Positions 25,846 to 39,297 of a stretch of DNA of 64,000 nt are shown in pieces. The notes under the pieces are model-generated. The model had not been told where the DNA came from and did not search any database. It saw nothing but the letters and a program-made list of their open reading frames with translations. Made by a program: the position numbers and the translations under genes. Source of the stretch: Crotophaga sulcirostris (taxonomy: Eukaryota > Chordata > Aves > Cuculiformes > Crotophagidae); NCBI GenBank assembly GCA_013397455.1, contig VYZB01000213.1, forward strand, positions 776,979 through 840,978, given 5' to 3'. Each line of letters begins with the position of its first letter. Position 1 is the first letter of the stretch.

Positions 25846-26125
25846 AGCAGATCCCCAGCTGGTGTTATTGTCCTGGCTCTGTAATTATCAGTATTGATTG
25901 ATGTTCTGGCTGTCTGTAGCTTGAGTCATAATGCTAGTATGTTGACAATGCTTTATCAGTCAAATAATTTAGCTGATCAAGACAAACGATTGATCCACTT
26001 GTACTTGTCTATTACTTCTTAGGGTGCAATCCTTATTTAGACCAGTTAGTGGAAATCAGTGGCATATTCCTATCAGTGACATCGCCACTGGTGTCACTGA
26101 TGATGATGATGTCACTGATAAGTAT
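25846..26125. promoter_or_regulatory. Conserved-noncoding-element-like block (putative enhancer)
   Basis: This stretch is complex, lacks simple repeats and is dense in homeodomain- and PBX/MEIS-like cores: TAATTA near 25882, TGATTGATG near 25897, TTGACA near 25940, AATTTAGCTGATCAAG near 25967, and GATTGATCC near 25988. It runs directly into the inverted-repeat cluster at 26055-26120. Such texture is typical of developmental enhancers in vertebrate gene deserts. No transcript or coding signal is present. The assignment is inference from motif density only and would need cross-species alignment. Confidence 0.3.
26055..26120. repeat. Inverted-repeat cluster of four ATCAGTGACAT-type sites
   Basis: Four copies of one 11-bp word occur in 66 bp: ATCAGTGGCAT (26055-26065), ATCAGTGACAT (26072-26082), and two inverted copies, GTGTCACTGAT (26091-26101) and ATGTCACTGAT (26109-26119). 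The second and fourth form exact 13-bp arms, TATCAGTGACATC (26071-26083) and GATGTCACTGATA (26108-26120), separated by 24 bp that include a short GAT triplet run. The core TGACAT/ATGTCA resembles a bZIP-type half site or a MEIS/TGIF TGACA site. The array could fold as a hairpin or bind dimers in two orientations. Confidence 0.9.
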
Positions 26126-29100
26126 ACATGTGGTATGACACATACTCTTAGCCCACCAAAGAACAGCTTCTTATAAACATACATCTTTACCTCATCTGGT
26201 CTCTGAATTGGATTTTCAAGTTGCAGTGATAGAGCTTCACATAAACAGAACTATTTACTGTGATTTGTTATCCCTGCAAGGTGTTCTGCTTCAAAAAAAA
26301 TATTTATTTTGGTTACTTGGATTACTGCCTGGACAGGAAACGATGAAACAGATGTCAGGGAGCCGGATGAGTAATAAAATAATTTTGAAGAGCGATCTGA
26401 GCTGCTAAGAAGATGACACTTGAGAGGTCAGAGGCACAAAACATTTTCCACTGTCTGTCTTTCCTTCTGAACTCAGAGCATGAAGCACAAGCTGTGTGTG
26501 ATTCAGCCTTGTTGAGCTGGCATGGTCAGTGCAGATATTGTTTAGACCTATTCAGCCTTTATGAAGGTCTTCAGCAGTGACATTTCACAGGAAAATAAAA
26601 AAAAAAAAAGAGAAATGAAGAAAAGACCAAAAAAGCAAAACAGGGAGATGTATTACATTTAGAGAAACAGTTTCATGTTTTATTGTGCTGTTACAGGCAT
26701 GGATTTACAAGAGAGGCTAAGAAACTATTAGCTACTCAGCCCATCCCCAGTAGGACTGACTGCACTCGCACAGCTGTGCAAACTCCCATTTAGTGCAGAG
26801 CTGCAGTCAGGGCTGTCCTACTGCTAAGTGGATGCTGAATCACTATTTATGTTGCAGTGATAATGACAGCCCTTCTTGGTCTGGATGGGGAAACTTCCCC
26901 CTGCTCCAGTGCTAGTTCCTGGCCAAATGACAGATGGGTGCTTACTGTCCACAGAGGAAAAAGGTGTGTGGGTGACACTGTTGCTACCTCTCCTCCAAAG
27001 TGGGGAAGTGGGGCACCCAGACCTGAAGGAAGTGCCCTGAATTCACAAGGGAAAGTTACTCCAAGAGACAAAGCCAGTGGCATTTCAGCCCCCAGGCACT
27101 TTGATAACAAACCCATCTTTGAACACAAGTGTGTAAAACTGACAACTCTTCACCCAGGTGTAATTGACCTAGATAGTAACTCTATCCAGGATAATGGAGA
27201 TACATACAGAGCCCCCACCCCCCACCCCAACACAATGAGCAGCGAAAATCCGATGAGCACTGGAGGGTACAGCACAGCTGAAAGGTGATGCCGCATGGAC
27301 AGAAAATGAGTGTTTCCTGCCACCATGGGTTGGCCACAGCAGGCATGCCATAACAATGCACCCGGGGCAAGGGGTAGCTGTAGTCAGGGGACTTCTGTAA
27401 CACCATTATCACAGCATTAAAAGGCAAATAGCAAAGTATTCAGTTATTCTGCTTTTATTACCACATATTGCAACCTATCTGTAGTTAGTAATTAGTAGAC
27501 TTCCTGGAGATGTTGGATCTCACACTGAAAGCTCTTTGATCCAGAAAGCAAGCAGAGAATACGTCTTCATTTGCTTAGCTAAAATTATGTCTAATGGAGA
27601 GAACCCTAGACAACACAGGACCAACCCACAACACAGTCAAACAGTAACAAAACTTTCTACTGAAGTAAGATGCTGCCACCTTCAGATCAAATTTAGGGTT
27701 AGCAGAACTCCTGTGGAGGCAAAACGCACTCTGAAAACCTGAGAGTCGAAGGAAAAGGCAAGAAACAATGAACAAATGCCATGTCAATAATACTTAGTTA
27801 CAGGTTTTTCTGATAAAGCATATAACTTTGAATTGCAAGAAAGAAAGCAGAATAAATGATGACCATGCTTCCTGGAGGGCTTAACAGATGTTTGTTCCTA
27901 CTGTTCTGTACAATGCTCTTTTCTTATAACTAAAAGCTCATAAAATGCTTTAGAATAAACACATATAAGTTCTGTGCATTGCTACTTGGCATTGGGAAGT
28001 TTTTCTCTGGAGGTGAAAGATAATAGAAATGAGGCAGTCAAATGCAGAAAACTAGAAATTAGTTGTTCAGATCAGATTTGGACTAAGACATCAAGCTCTG
28101 TGTGTTTTATTGCTCATTACAAAGACTGCACGGATTTCTAAATAGCTATAAGTTACATGAGCAAGATCAAGGAAAAGACAAATGTAAAGGAAATTTTTCC
28201 TTCAATAAAGCATGGGAAAAGGACAGCCTGTTTTCTTTTCTTTTCACCCTCGCCTCAGACAAACTCCCAGTATTCCTCCCATATTTGTACAGATTTTAGG
28301 GATCTGGCAGAAACGTGGAACACTTCATGAGAAAGCCTTTTCCTTCAGTTTTGAGATTTGAGTGTCCTTCTCTGCCAGTTTCTTGGCAAAGTGACTCCCA
28401 TTGGAGTCGGAATCTCAGCAGCTTGCCAGCCAAAACCTTAGAGAGCCATTTGTAAAATGAAGTTCTGAAAAGCGCAGAGGACACACAGTAAATTTAGGGA
28501 AGCTTCTGTCTGTATTTACTTTGTTAAGCATCTGCACAGGAGCGGGATGTCTGTATATACTCTGCACGATAGCCCAAAGAACTCCCACTTGGGCTTCAGG
28601 GCAGCAGAAAGACAATCGTGCCACAGGTAGGACTGTCACCCTGTACAAAGCAGGTGCAAATAAGCAATCAAGGTTGTTTTAGTGGTGTAGATCAATAGAG
28701 CCCAGTTTAATGCCACAGGTGGTCAGGACCACTAAGTCCACAAGGTGGTACTCACAGCACTATCCAAAAAGGACCTGCTACATAAATTCCAAGCCCTGTT
28801 TCCCAACAGGCATCAGAGTGTGGTACTTAGCAGTAAGATCAAAGCATGCCATTCTGTGGCTCAGTCCAAAGAGCAGTCTGTGCCTCCCAAAGGAACACAG
28901 TCAAGTTTTAATATCGGATTTCTTTCTGAAAATCAGAAATACATCTGTAGCCTCACAGGCAAGGCCCTGCAAAAAAACTTTTTATGTGAACATAAATACA
29001 TTTATAAAATACAGTATTTCTTGTTAGCAGGATTTCTTAATGATGACTTTAACTTGTTCTCAGACTTCAGTTATGCTGAAAAAAACTAGCGTAGCAAAGA

Positions 29101-31690
29101 TCAGGTTGCATGAAAGTCTGTGCCAGTCTTTTTATGTGCAGGAACACATCAAAGGTCTTCAAGAGGTTTAATAATGGAACTATGACAGCCTGAAGAATAA
29201 ACAGAAATTGAGTGGACAGATGCACAGGACTTAGAGCTTAATCTGGGAGTCTGTGACTTGCTGAAAAGAGCCAATATTAAAGTAATTATGCATTTAAAAC
29301 AATTACTATTTATTCTTCAAAGAGTCATACTCAAGTGAAGTAACCCATTTTAAATTACTTCTGGTAATTGCATTGCATCCCTAAATTATATGTCTGCATA
29401 CTCTTTGAAGTAGACCTTCCAAAAAAAAAACCCAACCCACCTCTGTATTTTTGCTTAAACATTACCCCCCATCTTGAATATTTCCCTTCTAGTTTATCGT
29501 TTCCGGCAAGTATAATATAGGGTGTTAAGCCTGGGTAAATACCACTAATTTTAGTTTCTGTATCTAGGACAGAAGCCAGTTTAACAAAATGAACAACTGC
29601 ATATGCCCAGATTGTTCACTTCCCATTGACTTCTGATAATCAGAGAAATTCTATAAATGTATCAAGGCATTTCTATCAAAATTGTGGTAGCTCACCAGTA
29701 CATAATTGCACTCAGCAAAATGACTGAACACAAATTTAGGAGGGGTCGCTGCCCTGCTCCAGAGAGCATACAATGGCTTTCCATTCAGGAACTTCAACAT
29801 ACAAAATCTGATTTGAAATAATTCCCAGAGCATCCATGATGTCTACGGACACGTAATAACATAATTCTTGTGTAGCAGAACCTAGGGAACAACCTCCGTC
29901 ATCTATATCTTCTACTGACTAGCTGGGACTGTAAGTACAACTAACATAATTAACAATCAGTTTGTGGGGAAATTTCCAGTGCTACACTTCAGAATATATC
30001 CCGTTCATATATAGATGCAGAAGCTAATTTTAAACTTGTTAGCAGAAATATTGCTGGCAACTTGACTGCAGCAGAGCAGGTTTAGTATAGAGTCTCATCC
30101 ACGGAACTAGGATCATTCTGGGCAGCTGTTCCATACCAAGATCCAGCTTACTACCACCTATGCTGCTAGCAGTGCCCACTGCTATCTAGTTGGCAGCTGT
30201 CTCAGATGAGGCTACATTAGGTGCATTCCCAATAGGAGTTTCATATCCACAGGGAACACAGCACTGATTCTAAATGAAATGGTTTTCTGTAGACAAGACA
30301 CCACTCCTCCCAGTCTGCCTTTCCACCAAACCTACTCATTCTACCCACAGAGGAACTCCTCTCCCTTTCCACACCTTGTCACTCTGTCCATTCTCTTTTG
30401 TTCTACGGACTGTGTCTCATGCTAGATCTATATCATGTAGGCATGTGCTAGCTAAATTAGCTGTCTCTTCTATCTGCATCTTTCACCATATCAAAAGAGA
30501 AAGATCAGCATCTCTAGAAAGGGAATGTTGCATCAACCTCAGACCCTGTCTCGGGGTAGGGAGATTGAAGAGTAGCTTCCATAACACAGGAAGACTTTGA
30601 AGCAAGATGAAAGAGAATTACATTTGTATCATTTTCATTATTGTTCTTTAAAGTAAAGACAGATTTATCCTGCCTATAGACACCACAGGATGAGTTGCTT
30701 AGACTAGTTCTCTGGAGTTCAATTCAGTTGCCTAAACATTGGCATCTAGTGAGATTTGAGTTGCTGCAGGGTATCTAACGCATCCTATGGCTTTGGCAGA
30801 TAGGACAGAGGATATATATGAAGCTCATTTCATTCTGGTGTGGTAGGTAGCAGCCATCATGAGTACCATAAAAAAATTGCATAGAAGCCTACATTTATAC
30901 AACCGAAGTGAGTCTCTGCTTTTAAGGCATCTAGAGTTAGTTATGACTACTCCCATGGTTATTTTCTAAGAACAAAATTTCACTACTGAAAGAGTGTATG
31001 ATTTCCATTTTCGGGGTAACTAAGGTCTGTGAACTATCTATCCCACAGCAAAACCACAGTCAGAAGTGGGCACATTCATTTTAGTCTAGTTAAGCCTTCT
31101 GATGGCAACGATGTGTCGTGGACCTCACAGCGACAGTAGAATTACTGAGGTTTTGCTTGTTGCAGACTCTGGAAAAATAATATGCTTTACTGACCTCGAG
31201 TGAAAAACATGGAAATAAGCTCTAATTACTTACTGGACATTTTACAAGCTACTTGTATGTTAGTTTGTGGTGTATTACAGAATTCAATTAGTATGGCCAT
31301 AAAGCATAAATATCTGAAGCTCTGATAACACAAAGACCTCTTTAGGAGCTGTGAAATCCTTATTAGAATTCATTTCCTTAAGTAATTTCCTAATTTAAAA
31401 TACATTAAGATGAACATATTTCCTAAGTTCTTTAAAATTTCCTCATAAATATTCTGGGTGTCAACTCAAACCATTTGCAGTTTTTAAATAAGAGAAGTCT
31501 AAGCAGTCCATTACTATATTCCATAACACTATGAGCCATGCAATATCTAGAGGTCTTTCCCATGAACAAGGAAATACGATATTAGTACATCTTCCCATCA
31601 GTCTCCTGCTTTAATTCACTCTTTCTCTTCAAAGCACTTAGAAATATCTCAGTATCACCCTTGTCTTTATCCTGAGGTAAAAATATATGA
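26126..31690. other. Non-coding DNA with a GC-richer island at 26.7-27.4 kb
   Basis: No gene is recognised. The island at 26700-27430 has the longest clean plus-strand frame of the region (26857-27288, 143 codons). The opposite strand is also open there in several frames, and no domain, signal peptide or splice pattern is evident. It contains a C-run cluster (27212-27228). Poly(A)-rich DNA lies at 26590-26612. The remainder is ordinary AT-rich DNA. Confidence 0.5.
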
Positions 31691-32600
31691 TACATAGTGC
31701 CTAAGAAAGTATGTCTAGCCGTGCATGGGGTACATGGCTATTCTACTTTGTCTTGCACAGCCAACTCCCTTTCTTGGTCACTGGGTTTTCTCTTCAACCA
31801 TCTCCCAGGTCTCCCCTGGCTCAAAAAGCTCAGTCTGACCAATTATTGGCTACTCCCACAGCCACCTCAGGTGTGGTCAGTTGCCAGCACACCAGTCCAG
31901 GATGAAGGAATGTCCCCAGCACCTGGTGGCCCATTCCAGTTTCAGGTGTCCAGGTACTTTGGTGGGTCACACTAGCAAATGTGTCCTTCTGCCTGAAGCG
32001 ACCTCTGACCCTAGAACAACATGGCTTTTGCAGCACTTCAGGCAGATGGGCTGTGAATTTTTTAGTTCTTTATAACTCATACTCATTTCTCTCAACTTCC
32101 TGAGCTGATCTTTCCTGTGCTATTTATAATTCATGTTTTTCCATTCTGTCTTTTCCTTCCACGTTCTGGAAAAGGATGCAAGAAAACAAGCATTTTCCTC
32201 TTGCTTTTTCTTTCAGCAATATTGTTTTTTATTCATATGGGTTTCTTCCACTAGTCAGCCAGTACTCATTAAAATAGCCTAAACTTTCTTCTTCTGCTTC
32301 CTAGTGAGAATGTGTTTCATATGGAGTTCCGAGTTAACCCACTCTGTGGAAAAGGTGTGAAGCCTGTCCAGGCCCCCAGGGCTCCCCTCAGCCTGACCAC
32401 AGTCCAGGACCCTATTTCAGCTCCCTGGGCCATCCAACGGTACCCCAGTGATGCTGTAGCAGGGATGGTCTTCAGCTCCTCACTGCCCTGCACAGTGATG
32501 AGTCCACTGGTGGGCCGTCCCGTTCTTCTTCCTCAGGTTGAAGGTGAGAATCTCAGGCAAAGGGGCTGGCACAGGACACCCCACATGTGAGGGTACCAGG
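31691..32600. other. GC-richer islands, possibly old unassigned repeats
   Basis: Two blocks (31700-32050 and 32312-32600) are clearly GC-richer than their flanks and open in several frames on both strands. They have sharp compositional edges, as old inserted repeats often do. I could not match either to CR1 or to an LTR that I know. No coding interpretation is supported. Confidence 0.4.
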
Positions 32601-35600
32601 AAACACCTTCCAAGTGAGTAGTACAAACAAGAATGCCTCCTCTCATTCAGTACCACGTCACACTGTTTTGTTTCCCTACTTTCCAGCTTTTGACTGACCA
32701 AGAAATGAGCATAATTTCCTTTTTTTATTTAACTGCTATCATTACTGTTCTCTGGACAATCAGGGTCCATCTTGTAGACTGTTATTTAAAGAGATATTTG
32801 AGACACACACAGTCAAATGTATCTCAAATAAATATGGCTATATTGGTCTGCCTAGACACAATCTAGCTCAGTGTAGCTCCATGTGCCCGCCTCTAACTGA
32901 TCAGTGGTGATACCTAGGAAGGAGCTATAAGGACAAAATACTCAGAGATACTTATCTTGCAGCTTGTGAAAATATGTACCTTAGGACTTTATAAGACAGA
33001 AGTTGCACCCACATCTTTGTGCCTAATACCTCTAGGGGAATTCTTTTACATTAATTCATCTAGTTGGTTTCTGAATCAATTTGTATTTTTGGTCTCCACA
33101 ATATTCTGAGTTCCAAGATATGACTGTATGTTGCAAGAAGTACTTTTGTTTGCTTTTAGACTCAGTCTAGTGGTTCAGTGTTGTCCTAGAGTTCACACAA
33201 AGTTGGACAGCATGGCTGGGAACTCATAGCTAAGATGAAAACTGCCTCCAGTTCTTCTCAACTTCATCTACAGGAAGGAACGATGCCATTTATGCTGTGT
33301 TTGAGACTCAGCAGCTAATATAGGATGGCTGCTTCAGAGGAACTCTTCTTTCTAAAGCAAAAATTATTGAACTTTCAGACTGAAATATCAACTTTTTATC
33401 ACACTTTTTCCTGTCAGAGGAATGAGTTCAGATCTACTGCCATAGATGCACATAGAAACTAAGCAACAAACATGACTTCTGTCCCCAAAAGTTTGTTTCT
33501 CCAGTAACACCTCATGTAATCACACATGATATGTACATTGGAGAAGGGAGTAAAGGGAGGGCCCTAAAATGACATACTTTGAAAAAACCTCTTATTCAAA
33601 TACATAAGCAGATGCAGACCAAAATGGACTCATAAATACAGACTGAAAACCTGCAGACAAGGAAGGCTAAAAGGATCGGTGATACATAAAAGACTCTTCA
33701 TAAAAATATTACTAAAACTGTTATCTCTACTGCAAATAAATCAAGTCCTTATTTTCCCAAGAAATAAGAAACATGCTAATCCAGAGATTTCCAAAAAGTG
33801 AAGCGATGTAATGTTAGGACTGCAGTTTAAGAACAGTTGCTTCTGTTGTATCTTTGATTTTGGACGTGAAAGGATTGTTTTCTCTTAGTATGAAAACGTG
33901 CAATGATATGGCGCTCCAGAGTTTATAATGTTTACAGTTTATAATACACAAATATCATTGCTTCTCTGTGACAATGCTCACTTAGTAAGGATATTGTGCT
34001 TTTATTACCACTATTTCAGCCCTGTTATTTAGTCATTTATTAAGCATTCTTTGGGCTCATTTTCTTAATTGTATAACAGGAAGAAATTTATGTAAGTATC
34101 AATACCATGTCAAGTGAAGCTAAAAGTTTTTGCAGAGCATACCAACATCCTTTGTACAAAAAAAAGAAATCTGTACTTCACTATCAGTTGAAGCAAATAG
34201 TATGGCTTCTGCAGACTTCTCTCCCAGAAATGTGAACCCATGAGTCCTGAGTTGCTCAATTCAACATTTCTGCTAATATCTTGACCTGGCTTCATACATA
34301 AAGTGAGGTTCAGAACAATCCAAGTACAAAAACATCTTTGCTTCAAGGTCAGCAAGTGATGATACTCAGTTCCTGTCATTACGTCTAAAATATTTTAAGG
34401 AAGGCTGACAAATCTTCTTGCTGTGTGAGTCATATCAAATCTTCATCTGTCTGACATCCACAAGATATATACCACACTCTCTGAAGTGGTGCGAAGAAGG
34501 AACTCCTGGAATAGTTCACAAATGAAACAGGGTAATTGTTCCATAGGGTACCACTGTGAGATTAGGTTGGGAGGTTGGGAATGCCATTGCATCCTCAGAG
34601 TGCCCACAGATTGTTTGCTGAATAGCACTGGATGATTCATTTCCTCCCTTAGCAAAAAAAAGAGATGCTATGGAGGTACACCTGGACTACGTATGAATCA
34701 CAGTGCAGTTCAAAAAAAATGCAAGTGGATAACCTCTGTTTTAAAGCAAGGGAAAGACTGGGGTTTAGATTCAACTTTTTCAGTGCTTATAAAATTCTTT
34801 TAGAAGTTGAACTATAAACAACTTCCCTTTTTTAAAAAACAACTTTTAAAATCCAAACAGCCTCAATTCCCATTTAATGAAGTTATTTTTCTGCAGGTTT
34901 CTTCTGGAAAAAATATTTTAATGGGCATATATTAAGAAGCAAAAACATACATTCTAGTCACTTTACAGTCAGCTTTTAGACAAGGTAATTTTCATGTCTT
35001 TACAGGCACAGGCTTTTGAAAGATATGCATTGTGATGACTCTGAGTGGAGTATTTTTGTACCCATTACACAAAAGTGTTTTGTGAAAGGTGCTTTAAACA
35101 GAAGGTTGGAGGTTCCTGTTGCCCATACCGAGTGATCTTCTTTTTCCTGCATTTATAAGGCAGATGAATGAGAATGATTTATGAACAGAACCTTTTCTTT
35201 TTTCTTTTCCTGTGTGCTCATATGCTCATGCCTGTGTCACACTGGGCTTGACAAGCCAAACATCATCGCAGGCCAGAGTTAGATTCTCAGAAATTCAAAC
35301 CAAAATTTAACTTAATATCTGAAACTGAATTGCTTGGAATAGTACCTTCAGCCATAGCAGGTGAGAGGTGAAACAAGTTTGTTAGGGAGGGAACTGTAGG
35401 AAACTGAGCTTGTGAGCCTGCCATTCCTGGCTGGAGAATAATAAATGTTGCCCCCGAGCAGCTCCCTTCTCGTACATTCTGACACTGGTGTCTGACACCA
35501 GAAAGTTTTATTCTCCCTGTCTCTAGCACAGATAAGCTCACTTAGGGATCCGCAGCCATTTTGCCAAGAGCCTGCTGTCATAGGTGATTGACTGCTTCGC

Positions 35601-38385
35601 CTCTACTCAGAACTGGTCTTGCCTCTTGATCACGTCCTTTATCCATTCCTATACCAAAAGCAAAATGAAACAAAACCATAGTCTGTCCCTTGACAAGAAT
35701 ATTTTTATAGTAAACAATAATCTAAAAAATTCATTTTGCAGACAGTTTTTGTTGGCATGTACTCTGCCACTTTTTACTGCCATACTACACTTTGGTGCCA
35801 TACACCAAACATATTTATTTGCTACTCCTTTTTGTGGATCAAACTATTTTCAGAGTAAGAGAAAAGTTCCAGGCCATTAATTTGAACATGGGAATATGTC
35901 TGTATTCTTAAACATGTTTCAGAACCACTCACTCCAAGCTGGCTGTTCTGTCACAATGCAGGCATTAGAAATAGCATATACCATATCAGACATGGCACAA
36001 GTATAATATTTTCACTCAGTTTCTTTATGGCAGACAGAGAAATCAACTGCCCTGAGAGTTTAAATCTCAGCAGAAGGAAGATACACTTGAGAGACCTGAA
36101 AAAGAGGTGGGCCTCCCTGTGATTTCCACTTGAGTGAATTGGTATGAGGTGCACAAGATCCTCCTGGGTGACCTTGAATGAAATATTTGGATAAACTGCC
36201 AAAAGCATGGCAATATCCTTTTCCGCTTTGCCTATAAAAATATTCCAAACACCAAGAGAGAAGCTGCCAACTACACCACCTTTCTCTGGGCCACTGCTTA
36301 TGAAGTTCCCATAAGTGAAAAACACAAAGTAGCTACACTGCAAACATATTACAGTCTCCTGTCAATAACAGTGCCTCCACAGCCACAAGAGCAGAGGTAA
36401 TGTTGAGAATTTGAGTAGGTTATAGACGTGTGATTCAATGCAATGTGAATAAAACCATCCTTTATCTGCACAGCCAGCTGTATCCATTCACATACTCGAG
36501 CATACTGAAATCACAACTCCCAGGAGCTTTCCCAAAGTCACAAGTATGTTGTCTTGGAAGGAGAAGATTGTAAGTGGGTTCTGCCACATATGTAGTGAAA
36601 CAACCAAATGACAGAAACAATTGAATTGCTAAGTAAAAAAAATTAACTAACTAAGGTTTTTCAACACTATCTAGTTGTTCCATAAAAACTATATTACGAA
36701 CTAAAGAACATAATTGATGAAACATCTTAAATTTTACCTTGCAGTTTGCTTTCTGAGAACATAAGCTTTAAAAAATTTCTCAAGGAATTTCAGAGGGAAG
36801 AAGGAATGCTAACATTGTCAGGAACAGTGTTTATTTTTTCTCTATAGTCAGTCAGTAAGTACAAGTGAGTGTATTAATTATAGACTGACATTATGCTGTT
36901 ATCTCAGCTGAACAGATCAGAGTTCAGCCCATGAGCACATATCTACCAACCCAGTATATATACACAGAGTTACTGAGAGCACATTCTAGATCAACAACAT
37001 TGATCAATGATCCAAAAACTGAGTAATTAAATCATTATCTACTTGAAGCTGCAGTCATACAAGCAGTCTGAGAGAGCAATCTCATCACTGTGAGAGGCAT
37101 CAGCAAGGCAACAGCTACAGATGATAACTCTGCATCCTCTTCTACATCTAGACCAAAACACTCCACTCAGAGGCACTGCTTTCACTTGAATTTATCTCAC
37201 ATACTCAGAGCTGGAGTTATACACACAGCAATTAGAATTAGAGAGCCTCACAGGATGTGTGCATTTCATGATTGCTTTAACTGTTATTTTTTTAGAACAA
37301 TCAAACGCCTGAGTGGATTCTCAGGTTTATTTCAATTTCTTACAACAAATGAATCAAATCACTGACAAGTTAACAGCTCTTTTTACTCCTCATTGTGCTT
37401 TGTTTGACTTACTGTGTTTTAATTGCTCTGACTAAGCAAAAGGACTTTTTGATTTTGTTTAAACCCAGCAAAACTAAAAATTAACCTCCACTGCTTTCTT
37501 TTCCTTACACCAGCTTTAACGCTGTAGTCAATATATGCTTTAAAAGGTGAAGTAGGTGGGTCAGATGCCTTCATTCAAACACTTCAGGAGTGCCACACTC
37601 TGCAGTTGTAGGAATGCCAGATTTGAAAGCTTTTGCCCTGAATCTGTAACAAGGAACAGCAATGGCTCCTTTCCAGCAGCTCCCTATCGTATTCCATTCT
37701 GACAGTCATTTTCCAGCTATATCTACAGCTAGGATCTATAACTTGAACAAGAGCAAAAGAACAAAAAAGATGCTAGAAGATTAATGATCTTTGGAACTAT
37801 ATCACCACAATCCCAGCTTCAGTCACCATAAACAGAAACACATGAACAAAATCAATATATCATGTTGGCTCAGTTACTGAATATGCTTTCTATAAACTTC
37901 AGAAGAATAGCATTAGACTAACTTGGACCTCTAAGCGCCACCCCGAAAATCAACTACAGCATATTCAAGAATCTTCTCAGAATGCCCCTTATGAAGTAGA
38001 ACTTCCTCTCCAATTATCTGTTCCCACAAAGAGTAGTAAATATTCTTTGCTGGAACAAAGAAACATTGCAGACTCAGTTTTGCCAGTATAACTGCATCAT
38101 TTCATACAGTCTGCACTCATAAGAAGCTGTTGGTGTGCAGTACCTGATAATGCTGGATACCTGGAGCACCTCCGAGTAGCCCACAATCTGCTTCCCAGGT
38201 GTCTACATTGACCTCAACCTCTGCACTTCTGAGATGTCTAGTAAGTACCCAAGATAGAGTGCAATCTGAACCAGTAAAGACAAGATGTAGAGTAACCGTA
38301 GCTGCCTTTTGTGTCAAAATTCTAATCTTTTGCACTCTTGGCACTTTATATCGTAGATGAGATTCCTGTCCTACCTGGCACTTAA

Positions 38386-38410
38386 TCTCTCTCTTCTAGA
38401 AAGAGAGAGA
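38386..38410. repeat. CT/AG quasi-palindrome
   Basis: The 8-bp palindrome TTCTAGAA (38394-38401) is flanked by TCTCTCTC on the left and, after one bulged A, GAGAGAGA on the right. It could form a 12-bp stem with one bulge. It is also an alternating purine tract on one strand. No function is inferred. Confidence 0.8.
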
Positions 38411-39275
38411 CCAGCAGAAAGGATTCAGCCAGTGTTGCCAAGATTTTTGTTCTGTACAGACCTAAACACGTTAGCAGCATGTGTCATCCTGGGCTGAGAA
38501 TCTGAGAAGGACCTCAGTTTTCATCCAGATTAGTCAGAAGTGAACATGTTCCGCTCAGACCATGGCTTCATAGGTAGAAATGCGCTTATCTAAGGGGGTT
38601 GTAACCTTGTTCCTTTTCTGGCTTGTCTTCCTCCTCTCCTCCTCTGCTCCTAGCTGTGAAGGACCAGCGTCTCCTGCACAGGCTGTGGCATTCACTGGAT
38701 CCTGATATGATCTGATCTAACTCATTAAGACAAATGTCCATTTTTATCTGCCATATCAGTAACCTAAGTTCTCTCACTTGAGACTCAGAGCTAGAACAAG
38801 GTAGGCAATGGTAGCCTAAACCAGAAAGCTACAAGGACAGGAAGTAGGGGGGGAAGGAGACCTTTCCTATTTCAGTGGTGATGAGCTACTAAACGAGTAC
38901 AACTGTAGCCACTGAGTCCAAGTTTGGGTATGCACATGGCAGCTCTGAACTTGTAGTTAAAGCAGAGGCTTTTCTCCTAATTTCCAGTCTGTTGGGCTAA
39001 GAGATATGAATAGTGATGTAATTGAAACACATTTATTAACATATGACACTAAAAGACCTCCCTGGTAAGACTTCTATATGCTTGGTAACTACCCATGTCC
39101 ACATACCACAAATAAAAGTTTCATCATGTAACTCCAAAGCAAAAAGCCAGTAGACAGTATACAGTGTTTATATCTGAGAGGCAGTTTAAATTACAAATAT
39201 GTACTTATTATGGAATACCCAAAGGCCACACTCATCTTGGGGAAAGATAGTGGCAAATGAAGCTTCAGAGAGGGT

Positions 39276-39297
39276 GTGTTTATAATGTGTTTATAAT
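39276..39297. repeat. Exact 11-bp tandem duplication
   Basis: GTGTTTATAAT occurs twice back to back (39276-39286 and 39287-39297). It is probably a replication-slippage duplication. Confidence 0.9.

Noticed and set aside
27212..27228. C-run cluster as a minus-strand G-quadruplex
   Set aside because: Only three G runs are present on the minus strand, one short of a canonical intramolecular quadruplex.
26857..27288. 143-codon plus-strand frame as a gene
   Set aside because: The opposite strand is open in several frames over the same DNA, there is no signal peptide, domain or clear splice structure, and GC-richness alone lengthens chance frames.
35951..36343. 130-codon minus-strand frame as a gene
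   Set aside because: No recognisable motif, another minus-strand frame overlaps it, and no supporting splice or poly(A) arrangement was found.
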